Assembly: GCF_014648355.1 (NCBI RefSeq)
Contig: NZ_BMQY01000007.1
Location: forward strand, 148,486 to 212,485
Reading direction: 5' to 3'
Length of the DNA stretch: 64,000 nt
Source of the DNA: Couchioplanes azureus
GTDB taxonomy: Bacteria > Actinomycetota > Actinomycetes > Mycobacteriales > Micromonosporaceae
Every line of letters begins with the position of its first letter. The first letter of the stretch is position 1. A program made the position numbers and the translations under genes. Below, one piece after another: positions 14,153 to 23,271 of this stretch. Under the pieces are notes generated by a model. The model made no database searches and had not been told where the DNA came from. It worked only from the letters and a program-made list of their open reading frames with translations.

Positions 14153-16489
14153 TCAGCCGCGGCCGTGCGCGCCGTGCAGGTCTGCGTGCAGGGCCTGGGT
14201 GAGCTCGGCGCCGGTGAACGGCTTCTCCAGCAGGTGGACGTCCGCGGCCAGGGTGCCGTGGGTGGTGAGCACGGGCTGCGCGTACCCCGACATGAACACC
14301 ACCCGGGTGCCGGGCCGGGCCGCCGTGACCGCCTCGGCGATGTCCTTGCCGAGCATGCCCGGCATGATGACGTCGGTGAGCAGCACGTCGATCGGGCCGT
14401 CGTGGGCCGCGCAGATCTGCAGCGCCTCGCGGCCGTCGGCGGCGGTCAGCACGGTGTAGCCGGCGCGGTGCAGGATGCGCTCGGTGACGTCGCGCAGCGC
14501 GGTCTCGTCCTCCACCACCAGGACGGTGACGCCGTGCCCGCTCAGGTCGGCCGGCGCCGGCGCGGGCCGGTTCTCCGGTACGGCCGCGTCGGTGACCGGC
14601 AGCAGGATGGTGATGGTGGTGCCGAAGCCCGGCTCCGAGTAGATCTGCACGGTGCCGCCGGCCTGGGTGATGATGCCGTACACGGTGGCCAGGCCCAGGC
14701 CGGTTCCCTGCCCGCTGGGCTTGGTGGTGAAGAACGGGTCGAAGGCCTTGGCGATGACGTCGCGGGGCATGCCGGTGCCGGTGTCGGAGACCCGGGTCCG
14801 CACGTAGGGCCCGGGCGGGAGGCCCGCGAGCACGGCGGGATGGTCCTGGTCGGCGTCGATCACGGCGGTGTCGATGGTGAGGTGCCCGCCCGACGGCATG
14901 GCGTCGCGGGCGTTGACGGCCAGGTTCACCAGGACCTGTTCCAGCTGACCGGGGTCGGCCATGACCGGTGGAAGCGGCGCCGTCGTCGCCGTCAGGGCGA
15001 TGTGCTCGCCGAGCGAGCGCCCCAGCATCTGCGTCACGTCGGTGACGACCGTGCTGAGGTCGAGCGGCCGTGGCCGGATCACCTCCCGGCGGGCGAAGGC
15101 GAGCAGCTGGTGGGTGAGGTCGCTGCCGCGCCGCGCGGCCCGCGCGATCTGCTCGGCGTCGCCGGCCATCGGCGTGCCCGCGGCGTCCTCGACGATGAAG
15201 GAGGCGTAGTTGAGGATGACGGCGAGCAGGTTGTTGAAGTCGTGGGCGACGCCTCCGGCGAGCTGGCCGAGGCTCTCCAGCCGCTCGACGCGCTGCAGCC
15301 GGGCCTCGATCCTGCGCTGTTCGGCCTCCTCGCGCAGCGCCTGCTGCTCGGCCTCGGCGGCGAGGCGGTCGGTGATGTCGCGGACCGCGGCCACCACGAT
15401 GATCCCCTCGCCGGTGTCCAGCGCGCTGCACGAGATCTCGACCGGGAGCCGGGCGCCGTCGCTGCGGTGTGCGGTCCGGGTCGCCCAGCGCGGCGCCGGT
15501 TGCCCGGGTCCGGGGTCGCCGATCCGTTCGGTGTCCAGCGGCGTCGAGTCGCCGCCGACGCGCAGCATGGTGGCGGCCGGGGGCAGCCCGTCGGGCAGCA
15601 GGCGGCGGACGGCCATCGTGGTCAGGTCGTAGCGCGGATGGCCGAACAGCCGTTCCGCCTCGGCGTTGACCAGCACGACGTTGCCGGCGTCGTCCACGCC
15701 GAGCAGCGCGTCCGGGGCGGCGTCGAGGACCGCCTGCACCCGGGCCTCGGCGTGCTCCCGCTCGCTGATGTCGCGGGCGGTGTTCGTCATGCCGACGATC
15801 GTGCCGGTGCCGTCGCGCAGCGGCGAGACCAGGACGGACACGGTGATCGTGGTGCCGTCGGCGTGCAGGCGCGAGGTGCGGTAGCGGTCCATCCGGCCGC
15901 CTATGCGGACCAGGGCGCGGATCTCCGCCTCGTCGTGGCGCCGGTCCTCCGGGATGATCCGGTCGATCGGCTGGCCGACCATCTTGTCGGCCGGGTGGCC
16001 GTAGAGCAGCTCGGCGCCGGGATTCCAGCTCAGCACCACGCCGTCGAGGTCCGTGGTGACGATGGAGTCGTGCGACGACTGCACGATCGAGGCGAGCAGC
16101 GTCCGGGCCTGCTCGGCCTCGCGGCGGGCCGTGTCGTCGCGCAGCACCGAGGTCACGAACGTCTCGCCGTCCGGCGCCGTGACCGCGGCGAGCGACACCT
16201 CGACCGGGAAGACCTGGCCGTCGCGGCGCCGCCCGCGCAGCGGCAGCCGCCGCAGCGGGGGATGGGCGCTGGCGAGATACTCCGCGCGCTGCGCCGGATG
16301 TCCCGGGCGCACCTCGTCGGGCACGAGCGCGTCGACGGGCTCGCCGAGCATGGTCTCCGCGGGATAGCCGAACATCTCGTGGGCGCGCCGGTTCGCCAGC
16401 ACGATCGTCCCGTCCTGGCGGCTGACGATCACCGCGTCGGGTGCCTCGTCCACCAGCTGGCCGGTCAGCGATCCGAGCGTCCGCACCAT
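14153..16489 (-). CDS. Hybrid histidine kinase with three PAS domains and C-terminal receiver
   Basis: This 778-residue soluble hybrid kinase has three PAS modules (QLVDEAPDAVIVSRQDGTIV; SIVQSSHDSIVTTDLDGVVL; AVLDAAPDALLGVDDAGNVV). A phosphoacceptor segment (SLGQLAGGVAHDFNNLLAVI), HATPase_c (QVLVNLAVNARDAMP, DTGTGMP, GQGTGLGLATVYGI) and a receiver domain from about 640 (VTVLVVEDETALRDV, DVLLTDVIMPGMLGKD, LEKPFTGAEL) follow. The AHDFNNLL box is typical of NtrB-like hybrid kinases. It heads the minus-strand phosphorelay array, about 100 bp before the next kinase. It could pass phosphate to the single-domain receiver at 10874, although no Hpt protein is seen nearby. Confidence 0.92.
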   Translation of the reverse strand: MVRTLGSLTGQLVDEAPDAVIVSRQDGTIVLANRRAHEMFGYPAETMLGEPVDALVPDEVRPGHPAQRAEYLASAHPPLRRLPLRGRRRDGQVFPVEVSLAAVTAPDGETFVTSVLRDDTARREAEQARTLLASIVQSSHDSIVTTDLDGVVLSWNPGAELLYGHPADKMVGQPIDRIIPEDRRHDEAEIRALVRIGGRMDRYRTSRLHADGTTITVSVLVSPLRDGTGTIVGMTNTARDISEREHAEARVQAVLDAAPDALLGVDDAGNVVLVNAEAERLFGHPRYDLTTMAVRRLLPDGLPPAATMLRVGGDSTPLDTERIGDPGPGQPAPRWATRTAHRSDGARLPVEISCSALDTGEGIIVVAAVRDITDRLAAEAEQQALREEAEQRRIEARLQRVERLESLGQLAGGVAHDFNNLLAVILNYASFIVEDAAGTPMAGDAEQIARAARRGSDLTHQLLAFARREVIRPRPLDLSTVVTDVTQMLGRSLGEHIALTATTAPLPPVMADPGQLEQVLVNLAVNARDAMPSGGHLTIDTAVIDADQDHPAVLAGLPPGPYVRTRVSDTGTGMPRDVIAKAFDPFFTTKPSGQGTGLGLATVYGIITQAGGTVQIYSEPGFGTTITILLPVTDAAVPENRPAPAPADLSGHGVTVLVVEDETALRDVTERILHRAGYTVLTAADGREALQICAAHDGPIDVLLTDVIMPGMLGKDIAEAVTAARPGTRVVFMSGYAQPVLTTHGTLAADVHLLEKPFTGAELTQALHADLHGAHGRG

Positions 16490-16621
16490 CCCTCGATCCC
16501 GGTGCTCCCGCCGGAACGTGCGTCGCCGTCCGGCCGCCGTCTGCGGGGCCCGTCCTTCTCAACGTAGAGTCAGGGACACCCCCGGTGCTCCCGGTTCGCC
16601 GAAACCGCCGGAAGGGGCACC

Positions 16622-17425
16622 ATGGCCAACGACGCGTACCCGGTCGGGATCGATCCGAACCGGCCCAGCGCGGCCCGCATCTACGACGCCTTCCTCGGCG
16701 GCACCCACCACTTCGCCGCGGACCGGGCGGTCGCGGAGCGGGCCGTGCAGATCATGCCCGCACTGCCCCGGGTGATGCGGGCCAACCGGGCCTTCCTGCA
16801 CCGCGCCGTGCGCTTCGCGGTGTCCCGGGGCGTCCGGCAGTTCCTCGACCTGGGTTCCGGGATCCCGACCGAGGGCAACGTCCACGAGGTGCTGCGCGAG
16901 CTGGTGCCGGACGGCCGGGTCGCGTACGTGGACCTGGATCCCACCGCGGTCCTGCACGCCCGGGCGATCATCGGCGACGACCGGGCCACCGTCATGGTCC
17001 AGGGCGACCTGCAGGACCCGGAGGCGATCTTCGCCGATCCGCTGGTGCACGGGATGATCGACCTCGCCCGGCCCGTCTGCGTCCTGATGGTCGCCGTGCT
17101 GCACTTCGTGCCGGACAGCGCGGAGCTGACCGCGGCGATGCGCCGCTACCGCGACGCGGTCGTGCCCGGCAGCCTGCTGGCGGTGACCCATGCCACCGCC
17201 GGGCCGCGGCCCGAGGAGGTCGAGCGGATCTCGGACCTCTACAACCGTACGGGCACGCCGATGGTGCTGCGGGACCCGCAGCGGCTGCGCGCGCTGCTGG
17301 AGGGCTGGGAGCCGGTCGAGCCGGGCCTCGTCCACGGGCCCGAGTGGCGCCCGGAGCTCGGCGACGAGTGGCCGGGCGACCCGGCCGAGTCGATGATGCT
17401 GGCGGCGGTCGCGGTCAAGCCGTGA
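16622..17425 (+). CDS. SAM-dependent methyltransferase, Methyltransf_19 (DUF574) type
   Basis: The protein has 267 residues. The N-terminal signature IDPNRPSAARIYDAFLGGTH and the SAM-binding motif FLDLGSGIPTEGNVHE identify the actinobacterial Methyltransf_19 family. VAYVDLDPTAVLHAR supplies the acidic residue that usually binds the SAM ribose. GAAGGGGCACC precedes the ATG at 16622. The family is abundant in actinomycetes and its substrates are mostly unknown. It is divergent from the hybrid kinase, with 132 bp between starts, and converges closely on the acyl-CoA dehydrogenase gene. Confidence 0.9.
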   Translation: MANDAYPVGIDPNRPSAARIYDAFLGGTHHFAADRAVAERAVQIMPALPRVMRANRAFLHRAVRFAVSRGVRQFLDLGSGIPTEGNVHEVLRELVPDGRVAYVDLDPTAVLHARAIIGDDRATVMVQGDLQDPEAIFADPLVHGMIDLARPVCVLMVAVLHFVPDSAELTAAMRRYRDAVVPGSLLAVTHATAGPRPEEVERISDLYNRTGTPMVLRDPQRLRALLEGWEPVEPGLVHGPEWRPELGDEWPGDPAESMMLAAVAVKP

Positions 17426-17443
17426 CCGCCGCCGTCCGCCGTC

Positions 17444-19165
17444 CTACGGCTGCATCTCGTACGCCCCGCAGAGTGCCACGACCCGCTCCCACACCGCGGC
17501 GTCGCGCCGGGCGTCGGTGACCGGGCGGCGCACGTGGGCCAGGGCCCAGTCGGCCTGCTCCGCGGTGGTGGCCGCCTTGCTGTGCAGCTCCGTCGCGTAC
17601 GCGGAGAAGTCGCGGACGAGGATCGCGAAGATCTCGTCGAGGACCTCGGCGTCGAGCCCGGTCGCCTCGGCCTGCTCGCAGATCAGCTGGCCGTAGACGA
17701 TCAGCGCGAAGAGCTGGCCCAGCGCGAGCAGGAAGTCCAGGTCGCGCTGTTGGGCCTCGTCGGGGGCGTGGGTGGCCAGCAGGGCGCAGAATCCGTCGGC
17801 CTGCTCACGGAAGACGGCGACGTTGGGCAGCTGCGCGTATTTGTCGTAGGCGGCCCGCCAGTCGTGGAACTGGATCTTGCCCAGGCCCCGGGCCGGTCCC
17901 TGCCGGAAGAGGAACTCGTCGTCGGCCGCGTCGTGGCGGGTCGGCACGGGCGCGAACTCGGCCGGCCGGAACAGGTAGTTCGGCATGAACTTGAGGATCA
18001 GCGCCAGGTTGACGTGCACGGTGCCCTCGAGCTTGGGCAGGCCCCGGATGTCCTTGGCGGCCTTGTCGAAGTAGGTGTCGGCCTCGAAGCCCTTGGCCGC
18101 GATGACGTCCCAGAGCAGGTCGATGACCTTCTCGCCCTCGGTGGTGACCTTCATCTTGGTCATCGGGTTGAAGAGCAGGTACCGGCGGTCGTCGGGCGTG
18201 GCGGACCGGAAGTAGTCGACCGCCCGGTCGCTGAACAGCTTCATCGCCACGAGGCGGGCGTACGCGTCCATCAGCTCGCGGCGCACGTGCAGGAAGTTCG
18301 TGACCGGCTTGCCGTAGAGCACCCGGCGATGGGCATGGGTGACGGCCTCGTACATGGCGTGCTCGCAGATGCCGACGGCGGCCGTGCAGAGGTTGAACTT
18401 GCCGACGTTGACGGTGTTCAGCGCGGCGTCGAACGCGGCCTGCCCGGTGTGCAGCACGTCCTGCGGGCGGACCGGGTAGTCCTCCAGACGGAACTCGCTC
18501 ACGTACATCTGCGCGTTCACGACGTTCTTGACCAGGTGGTAGTTGTCGTGGCGGCTGTCGGCGGCGAAGAAGACGTAGCCGTCGGGGCCCTCGACGTCGG
18601 CGCGCCGGCCGAAGACCGACACGAGCCCGGCGACGTTGCCGTTACCGATGTAGTACTTGGGGCCGGTGGCCCGGAAGCCGCCCTCGCCGTCCGGGGTGAG
18701 GATCATGTCGGTGGCGTAGATGTCGGCGCCGTGGGTGCGCTCGGAGAGCCCGAACGCCATGACGTGCCCGTCGTCGAGCAGCCGTGCCGCGTGCGCGCGG
18801 GCCTCGGCGTTGGCGCTCTGCCAGACCGGGCCGAGGCCGAGGACGGTGACCTGCCAGACGTACCAGTAGCCGAGGCCGTAGAACCCGAGGATCTCGCTGA
18901 GGGCCGCGTTGCGGGCGGTGTCCCAGCGCTTGTCGGCGTCGCCGCCGCCGTCGGCCGCCGGGGTGAGGAACGTGGCGAAGAGGCCTTCCTTGGCGGCGAA
19001 CTCCAGGAAGTCGGCGTACCACTCGCGGTCGATGTACGAGTCGATCAGCGCCTTCTTGCCGCGGCTCTCGAAGAAGTCGACGGTGGCGCGCAGCAGCCGG
19101 CGCGACTCGGCGTCGAGGTGCGCCGGGTCGTAGGTGTGCGGGTTGAGCAGCAGTGGATCGGCCAT
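17444..19165 (-). CDS. Acyl-CoA dehydrogenase family flavoprotein
   Basis: The protein is 573 residues, longer than the classic 380-residue acyl-CoA dehydrogenases and closer to the long or oxidase-like branch. The middle domain contains HVMAFGLSERTHGADIYATD and GPKYYIGNGNVAGLVSVFG, typical of FAD and acyl-CoA binding. The C-terminal helical domain includes GICEHAMYEAVTHAHRR and GLPKLEGTVHVNLALILKFM. GAGGAAGG precedes the ATG at 19165. It lies 13 bp downstream of the padR-type gene on the same strand and is probably co-transcribed, so the PadR protein likely controls it. Its acyl substrate is unknown. Confidence 0.9.
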   Translation of the reverse strand: MADPLLLNPHTYDPAHLDAESRRLLRATVDFFESRGKKALIDSYIDREWYADFLEFAAKEGLFATFLTPAADGGGDADKRWDTARNAALSEILGFYGLGYWYVWQVTVLGLGPVWQSANAEARAHAARLLDDGHVMAFGLSERTHGADIYATDMILTPDGEGGFRATGPKYYIGNGNVAGLVSVFGRRADVEGPDGYVFFAADSRHDNYHLVKNVVNAQMYVSEFRLEDYPVRPQDVLHTGQAAFDAALNTVNVGKFNLCTAAVGICEHAMYEAVTHAHRRVLYGKPVTNFLHVRRELMDAYARLVAMKLFSDRAVDYFRSATPDDRRYLLFNPMTKMKVTTEGEKVIDLLWDVIAAKGFEADTYFDKAAKDIRGLPKLEGTVHVNLALILKFMPNYLFRPAEFAPVPTRHDAADDEFLFRQGPARGLGKIQFHDWRAAYDKYAQLPNVAVFREQADGFCALLATHAPDEAQQRDLDFLLALGQLFALIVYGQLICEQAEATGLDAEVLDEIFAILVRDFSAYATELHSKAATTAEQADWALAHVRRPVTDARRDAAVWERVVALCGAYEMQP

Positions 19166-19178
19166 GTCGGCACCTTCC

Positions 19179-19733
19179 TCATGGGCGGCCGAGGCCGCGC
19201 AGCGTGTCGAGAACGTCGTCGAGCCAGGCGAGGACCATCCGCTCGTACGCGATGCCGCCGCGCAGCACGACGTGTTGCAGGCGGTGCTGGTCGTCGAGCG
19301 CCGCGGAAGCGGGGAAGTCGCGGACCTCGCCGGCCAGGTAGCGGGCGAGGGTCGCCTCGTGGGTGGCGCGGTAGCGCTCGACCTCGGCGACGAGCGCGGT
19401 GCGCCCGGCGGCGTCGGTGAACGCGGCACCGCGGATCTTCACGGCCAGTTCGTGGCGGACCGCCTCCGGCTGCACCGGGTCGCGCAGCCAGGCGGCGAGC
19501 ACGTTACGGCCCGCACCGACCACGGAGTAGGACCGCTTGTCGGGGCGCCCGCCCTGGTCGACCTCCTCCGCGGTGATCCAGCCGTCGGCCTCCATCCGCC
19601 GCAGGACGCGGTAGATCTGCTGGTGCGTCGCGGTCCAGAACCGGCCGATGGACCGCTCGAAGCGCCGGGCCAGCTCGTATCCGGACCCGGGCTGCTCCAG
19701 CAGGGAGACCAGGATCGCGTGCTCCAGCGCCAC
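19179..19733 (-). CDS. PadR family transcriptional repressor
   Basis: This 184-residue regulator has an N-terminal winged-helix domain (MALEHAILVSLLEQPGSGYE, FWTATHQQIYRVLRRMEADG, GRPDKRSYSVVGAGR) and a C-terminal four-helix PadR domain from about 95. The start is a GTG at 19733 with no clear Shine-Dalgarno sequence, so a leaderless or very short 5' end is plausible. A perfect inverted repeat lies 12-33 bp upstream, as expected for autoregulation. The acyl-CoA dehydrogenase follows immediately. PadR proteins are usually relieved by small ligands; a fatty-acyl or aromatic acid ligand would suit the target but is only a guess. Confidence 0.92.
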   Translation of the reverse strand: MALEHAILVSLLEQPGSGYELARRFERSIGRFWTATHQQIYRVLRRMEADGWITAEEVDQGGRPDKRSYSVVGAGRNVLAAWLRDPVQPEAVRHELAVKIRGAAFTDAAGRTALVAEVERYRATHEATLARYLAGEVRDFPASAALDDQHRLQHVVLRGGIAYERMVLAWLDDVLDTLRGLGRP

Positions 19734-19744
19734 ACGGGCATTCT

Positions 19745-19766
19745 GCTATGCAACTCGTTGCATAGC
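19745..19766 (-). promoter_or_regulatory. Perfect palindromic operator in front of the PadR gene
   Basis: GCTATGCAAC is perfectly inverted as GTTGCATAGC with two bases between the arms. The core ATGCAAC/GTTGCAT matches the kind of dyad bound by PadR-family proteins. It sits directly before the GTG of the PadR gene, where bound protein would block the promoter of the PadR/acyl-CoA dehydrogenase operon. Confidence 0.75.
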
Positions 19767-19870
19767 AAGCGCGGGTGCTGCGCTTCTCCAGAATCCTGCT
19801 TGAGCCGGGGCTGAGGTGGGGGCGGAATCCTCGACAGGTCGGTTCCGGCTCGTGGAGGGAGGGTGCGAAC

Positions 19871-22018
19871 GTGGGCGATACCCGCCTGCGGGCCCGGCGC
19901 CTGCTCCGCGCCTGCCGTGTGCCGCTCGTGGCCGCCCTGTTGCTCGTCCCGCTGACCCTGGTCGGCACGACCCACGCCGCGTTCACCGCCACCACCCTCG
20001 CCGGCGGCAGCACCTTCGCGGCGGCCGCCGCCTTCCCCAGCTTCACGCAGTCGGTCACCGGCGACGCGCCGGCGCTGTTCCACCGGCAGGAGGAGGCGGT
20101 GAACGCCAACGTCTACGGCACCGTGGCGGACAGCTCCGGCAACGCCCGGACCGGCACGAACACCGGCGCCACCAACGGCCCGAGCACCGTGTGGTCGTTC
20201 GAGGAGGGCTCCGGCAGCGTCGCCACCGACGGTTCCGGTGTGGTGAACCAGGGCACGCTGCACGGTGGCTCGTGGCAGAAGCCCGGCCGGATGGGCACCG
20301 CGGCGGTCGCCCTGGACGGGGCCGGCGACTACGTCGAGTCCGCCGGCCCGGCGCTCACCACCACGGGCAGCTACACCGCCATGGCCTGGGTCTACCTGAC
20401 CGACGCCGGGCAGAACCGGTACGCCCTCGGCCAGGAGGGCGACCGGCAGAGCGTCTTCGGCATCCACGCCTTCGTCAGCGGCACCGGCGCCTGCGGCTGC
20501 TGGTCCGTGCGCTACGTCGCCGACACCGACAACCCCACCGGCGTCCGGGTCAACTCCACCACCCCGGTCGCGCTGCACACCTGGGTCCACCTGGCCACGG
20601 TCCGCGACGCCGCCGCCGGCAAGGTCCACCTGTACGTCAACGGCAAGGCGGAGGCCACCGTCGCGTACACCGCCACCGTGAACGCCACCGGGCCGCTCAC
20701 CGTCGGCCGGGTCAAGGCCAACGGCGCCTGGTCCAACCACTGGAAGGGCGCCGTCGACGAGGTCCGCACCTACAACCGGGTGGTGACCCCTGCCGACATC
20801 AAGGGCCTGTACGAGGACGCCGCCACCGGGCACTGGGGCATGAACGAGGCGCCCGGCGCCACCACCGCGGCCGACGTGGCCGGTCGGACGGCGGCCCTGG
20901 CCGGCGACGCGACGTTCGGGCCCGGCCACGCCGGCAACGCGCTGCAACTCGACGGGATCGGCGACTACGCGCTGACGTCCGGCGTGCCGATCGACACCGA
21001 CCAGACCTACACCGTCGCCGCCTGGCTCTACCTGACCGACACCTCGATCGACCGCAACGCGGTCGCCGCGGAGGGCAGCCTGCAGAGCGCCTTCGCCATC
21101 CAGGCCAACGCCGGCGCGCGGACCTGGCGGGTGCGGTTCGCCGCCGACGACGTCGCCGACGCTCCCAGCGCGCGGCTGGAGAGCACCTCCGTGCCGCAGA
21201 CGGGCCAGTGGACGCACGTGGCCGTGGTCCGCACCCCGACCAGCGGCCAGCTCTACATCAACACGGTGAAGGAGGACGAGCAGACGCTGCCGGCCTCATG
21301 GAAGGCCACCGGCGGGCTGAGCTTCGGCCGTCAGCTGAACAACGGCGGCCCCCTGGGTCTCTGGCGCGGCGCCGTCGACGAGGTGCGCGTCTACCCGCGG
21401 GCGCTCAGCGCGGTCCAGATCAGCCGGCTGTACAAGAACCGGGACGTGCAGACCGGACCCGGCATGACCGGCGCCGTCCCCGGTGCCCTGCGCGGGCAGG
21501 CCGCCGGTTCCGCCCTCGCCTTCGGCGGCTGGCTCAGCGCCTACAACAACACGGCGTTCGCCGACGCGGGGAACTGCACGGTCGAGGTGTGGTTCCGCGC
21601 GGGCGCCGGCGCCGGGGGACAGCTCGTCGGATTCAGCTCCAACCCGACCTCGCCGAACGCGAGCTCCAACGACCGGATGCTCTACCTCGACTCCGGCGGG
21701 CGGCTCAGCTTCGGCGTCGGCGCCGGCAACGTCCGCAGCCCCGCCGCCTACGACGACACCCAGTGGCACCACGCCGCCGCCAGCGTGGGCCCGGCCGGGC
21801 TGAAGTTGTACGTGGACGGCGTCCGCGTCGCCATGGACTCCGCGGTGACCACCGGACCGGCGTTCACCGGATACTGGCGATGGGGTGGCGCGCAGCTGTG
21901 GGGCCGGCCAAACCGTCCCGCCAACGACTACTTCGTCGGCACCCTCGACGAGGTGGTGGTCTACCCCGGCCAGCTCAGCGATCAGCAGGTCGCCTGGCAC
22001 CACGCGGCCGGCCGCTGA
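19871..22018 (+). CDS. Secreted protein with three LamG-like (concanavalin-type) domains
   Basis: The protein has 715 residues. A signal peptide (VPLVAALLLVPLTLVG, then THAAFTATT) is followed by three repeats of a LamG/Laminin_G_3 jelly roll. Each copy has a variation of LDGAGDYVES or LDGIGDYALT, a W-x-H-L/V-A-x-V-R/R-D strand and a WKGAVDEVRTYNR or WRGAVDEVRVYPR end. GGAGGGAGGG lies ahead of the GTG at 19871. The sequence after the signal peptide, AAFTATTLAGGSTFAA, resembles SipW/TasA-type substrates. LamG domains bind glycans or proteins, so an adhesive role is likely; no catalytic domain is present. The gene is divergent from the PadR operon. Confidence 0.88.
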   Translation: MGDTRLRARRLLRACRVPLVAALLLVPLTLVGTTHAAFTATTLAGGSTFAAAAAFPSFTQSVTGDAPALFHRQEEAVNANVYGTVADSSGNARTGTNTGATNGPSTVWSFEEGSGSVATDGSGVVNQGTLHGGSWQKPGRMGTAAVALDGAGDYVESAGPALTTTGSYTAMAWVYLTDAGQNRYALGQEGDRQSVFGIHAFVSGTGACGCWSVRYVADTDNPTGVRVNSTTPVALHTWVHLATVRDAAAGKVHLYVNGKAEATVAYTATVNATGPLTVGRVKANGAWSNHWKGAVDEVRTYNRVVTPADIKGLYEDAATGHWGMNEAPGATTAADVAGRTAALAGDATFGPGHAGNALQLDGIGDYALTSGVPIDTDQTYTVAAWLYLTDTSIDRNAVAAEGSLQSAFAIQANAGARTWRVRFAADDVADAPSARLESTSVPQTGQWTHVAVVRTPTSGQLYINTVKEDEQTLPASWKATGGLSFGRQLNNGGPLGLWRGAVDEVRVYPRALSAVQISRLYKNRDVQTGPGMTGAVPGALRGQAAGSALAFGGWLSAYNNTAFADAGNCTVEVWFRAGAGAGGQLVGFSSNPTSPNASSNDRMLYLDSGGRLSFGVGAGNVRSPAAYDDTQWHHAAASVGPAGLKLYVDGVRVAMDSAVTTGPAFTGYWRWGGAQLWGRPNRPANDYFVGTLDEVVVYPGQLSDQQVAWHHAAGR

Positions 22019-22058
22019 GCGACCAGCGGGGCGCACCGTCCTCGCCTAGCATGATCAC

Positions 22059-23180
22059 ATGCCCTCCGCGCTGAGTTCCGCGAAGACCCGGTCCGCCCTG
22101 CGCACGTCGGCGCGCATCTCGGCGCAGATGCTGCTCGTCCTGCTCATGACGGCGGTCGTGCTGTGGCTGCTCGGAAGGATGTGGTCGGTCATCTGGCCCC
22201 TGGTGGTGGCGTTGCTGCTGACCACCCTGACCTGGCCCCCGGCCCGCTTCCTGCGCCGGCACGGCTGGCCCCCGGCCCTGGCCGCGTCGCTGATCACCGT
22301 GCTCTTCCTGCTGGTCGGCGCCGGCATCGTGGTGCTCATCGCGGTGCCGGTGGCGGCGCAGTCCGGCGAGCTGGCCGAGGGGGTCGTCGACGGCATCCAG
22401 CAGCTGCGCGAGTGGGCGGCCGGGCCGCCGCTGCGGATCGGCGACGACCAGGTGACCTCCGCGCTGGACGCCGCGGTGGCGCGCATCCAGGGCAGCGTCG
22501 GCAGCATCGTCTCGGCCACCGTGACCGGGGTCGGCACCGTCGTCAACGGCCTGGTCACCACGGTCCTGGCGCTGTTCCTGATGTTCTTCTTCCTCAAGGA
22601 CGGCCCCCGCTTCCTGCCCTGGCTCACCCGGCAGCTGCCCGGCCGGCTCGCCACCGACGTGCCCACGGTGGCCTCCCGCGGCTGGGACACCCTCGGCGCG
22701 TTCGTCCGCTCGCAGGCGTTCGTCGGCCTGCTGGACGCCGTCTTCATCGGACTGGGGCTGTGGATCGTCGGGGTGCCGCTGGTGCTGCCCCTGGCGGTGC
22801 TGACCTTCGTCTCGGCGTTCGTGCCGATCGTCGGCGCGCTGTTCGCGGGCTTCGTCGCCGTGCTGATCGCGCTGGTCTCCAACGGCTGGACGGACGCGCT
22901 GATCGTGCTGGCGATCATCGTGGTGGTCCAGCAACTGGAGGGCAACGTCTTCCAGCCGATCGTGCAGAGCCGCGGGCTCGGCCTGCACGCGGCGGTGGTG
23001 CTGCTGGCGGTGACGCTCGGCGGCAGCCTGGCGGGCATCGTCGGCAGCCTGCTGGCCGTGCCGGTCGCCGCCCTGCTCGCGGTGCTCTGGAACTACCTGC
23101 GCGAGCAGCTCAGCGACCCGGACGACCCGCCCGCCGCACCCGATCCGGCCCCACCCGCTCCGGCGCCCGAGACCGCCTAG
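22059..23180 (+). CDS. AI-2E family (PerM/UPF0118) membrane transporter
   Basis: This 373-residue membrane protein has around eight hydrophobic helices in the order expected for the family. They include LLVLLMTAVVLWLLG, LITVLFLLVGAGIVVLIAVP, VTTVLALFLMFFFLKDGPRF and the conserved FVPIVGALFAGFVAVLIALV. The end, EGNVFQPIVQSRGLGLHAAV, is another family marker. Members export autoinducer-2 or exchange Na+ for H+; the substrate here is unknown. The last 30 residues are Pro/Ala-rich and probably disordered. The ATG follows the LamG gene by 40 bp, but co-transcription is unproven. Confidence 0.9.
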   Translation: MPSALSSAKTRSALRTSARISAQMLLVLLMTAVVLWLLGRMWSVIWPLVVALLLTTLTWPPARFLRRHGWPPALAASLITVLFLLVGAGIVVLIAVPVAAQSGELAEGVVDGIQQLREWAAGPPLRIGDDQVTSALDAAVARIQGSVGSIVSATVTGVGTVVNGLVTTVLALFLMFFFLKDGPRFLPWLTRQLPGRLATDVPTVASRGWDTLGAFVRSQAFVGLLDAVFIGLGLWIVGVPLVLPLAVLTFVSAFVPIVGALFAGFVAVLIALVSNGWTDALIVLAIIVVVQQLEGNVFQPIVQSRGLGLHAAVVLLAVTLGGSLAGIVGSLLAVPVAALLAVLWNYLREQLSDPDDPPAAPDPAPPAPAPETA

Positions 23181-23197
23181 GCGGGCCTGCCGGTTCG

Positions 23198-23218
23198 CTG
23201 CGGTGTTCCGCGCCGCAG
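23198..23218. terminator. Possible bidirectional terminator between convergent genes
   Basis: CTGCGG pairs with CCGCAG around a 9-base loop, 18 bp after the AI-2E gene stop and before the convergent KaiC-like gene end at 23272. The stem is short and no U-tract is visible, as is common in high-GC actinobacteria. Confidence 0.3.
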
Positions 23219-23271
23219 TGGCGAGGCGGACCCGACAGCAACCGTTCGGCACAGGGTGGAAAGACCGCCGC

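Noticed and set aside
12554..16567. 1,337-codon plus-strand frame over the two minus-strand kinases
   Set aside because: It is antisense to three recognisable genes and has no domain or ribosome site. It is a GC-driven shadow.
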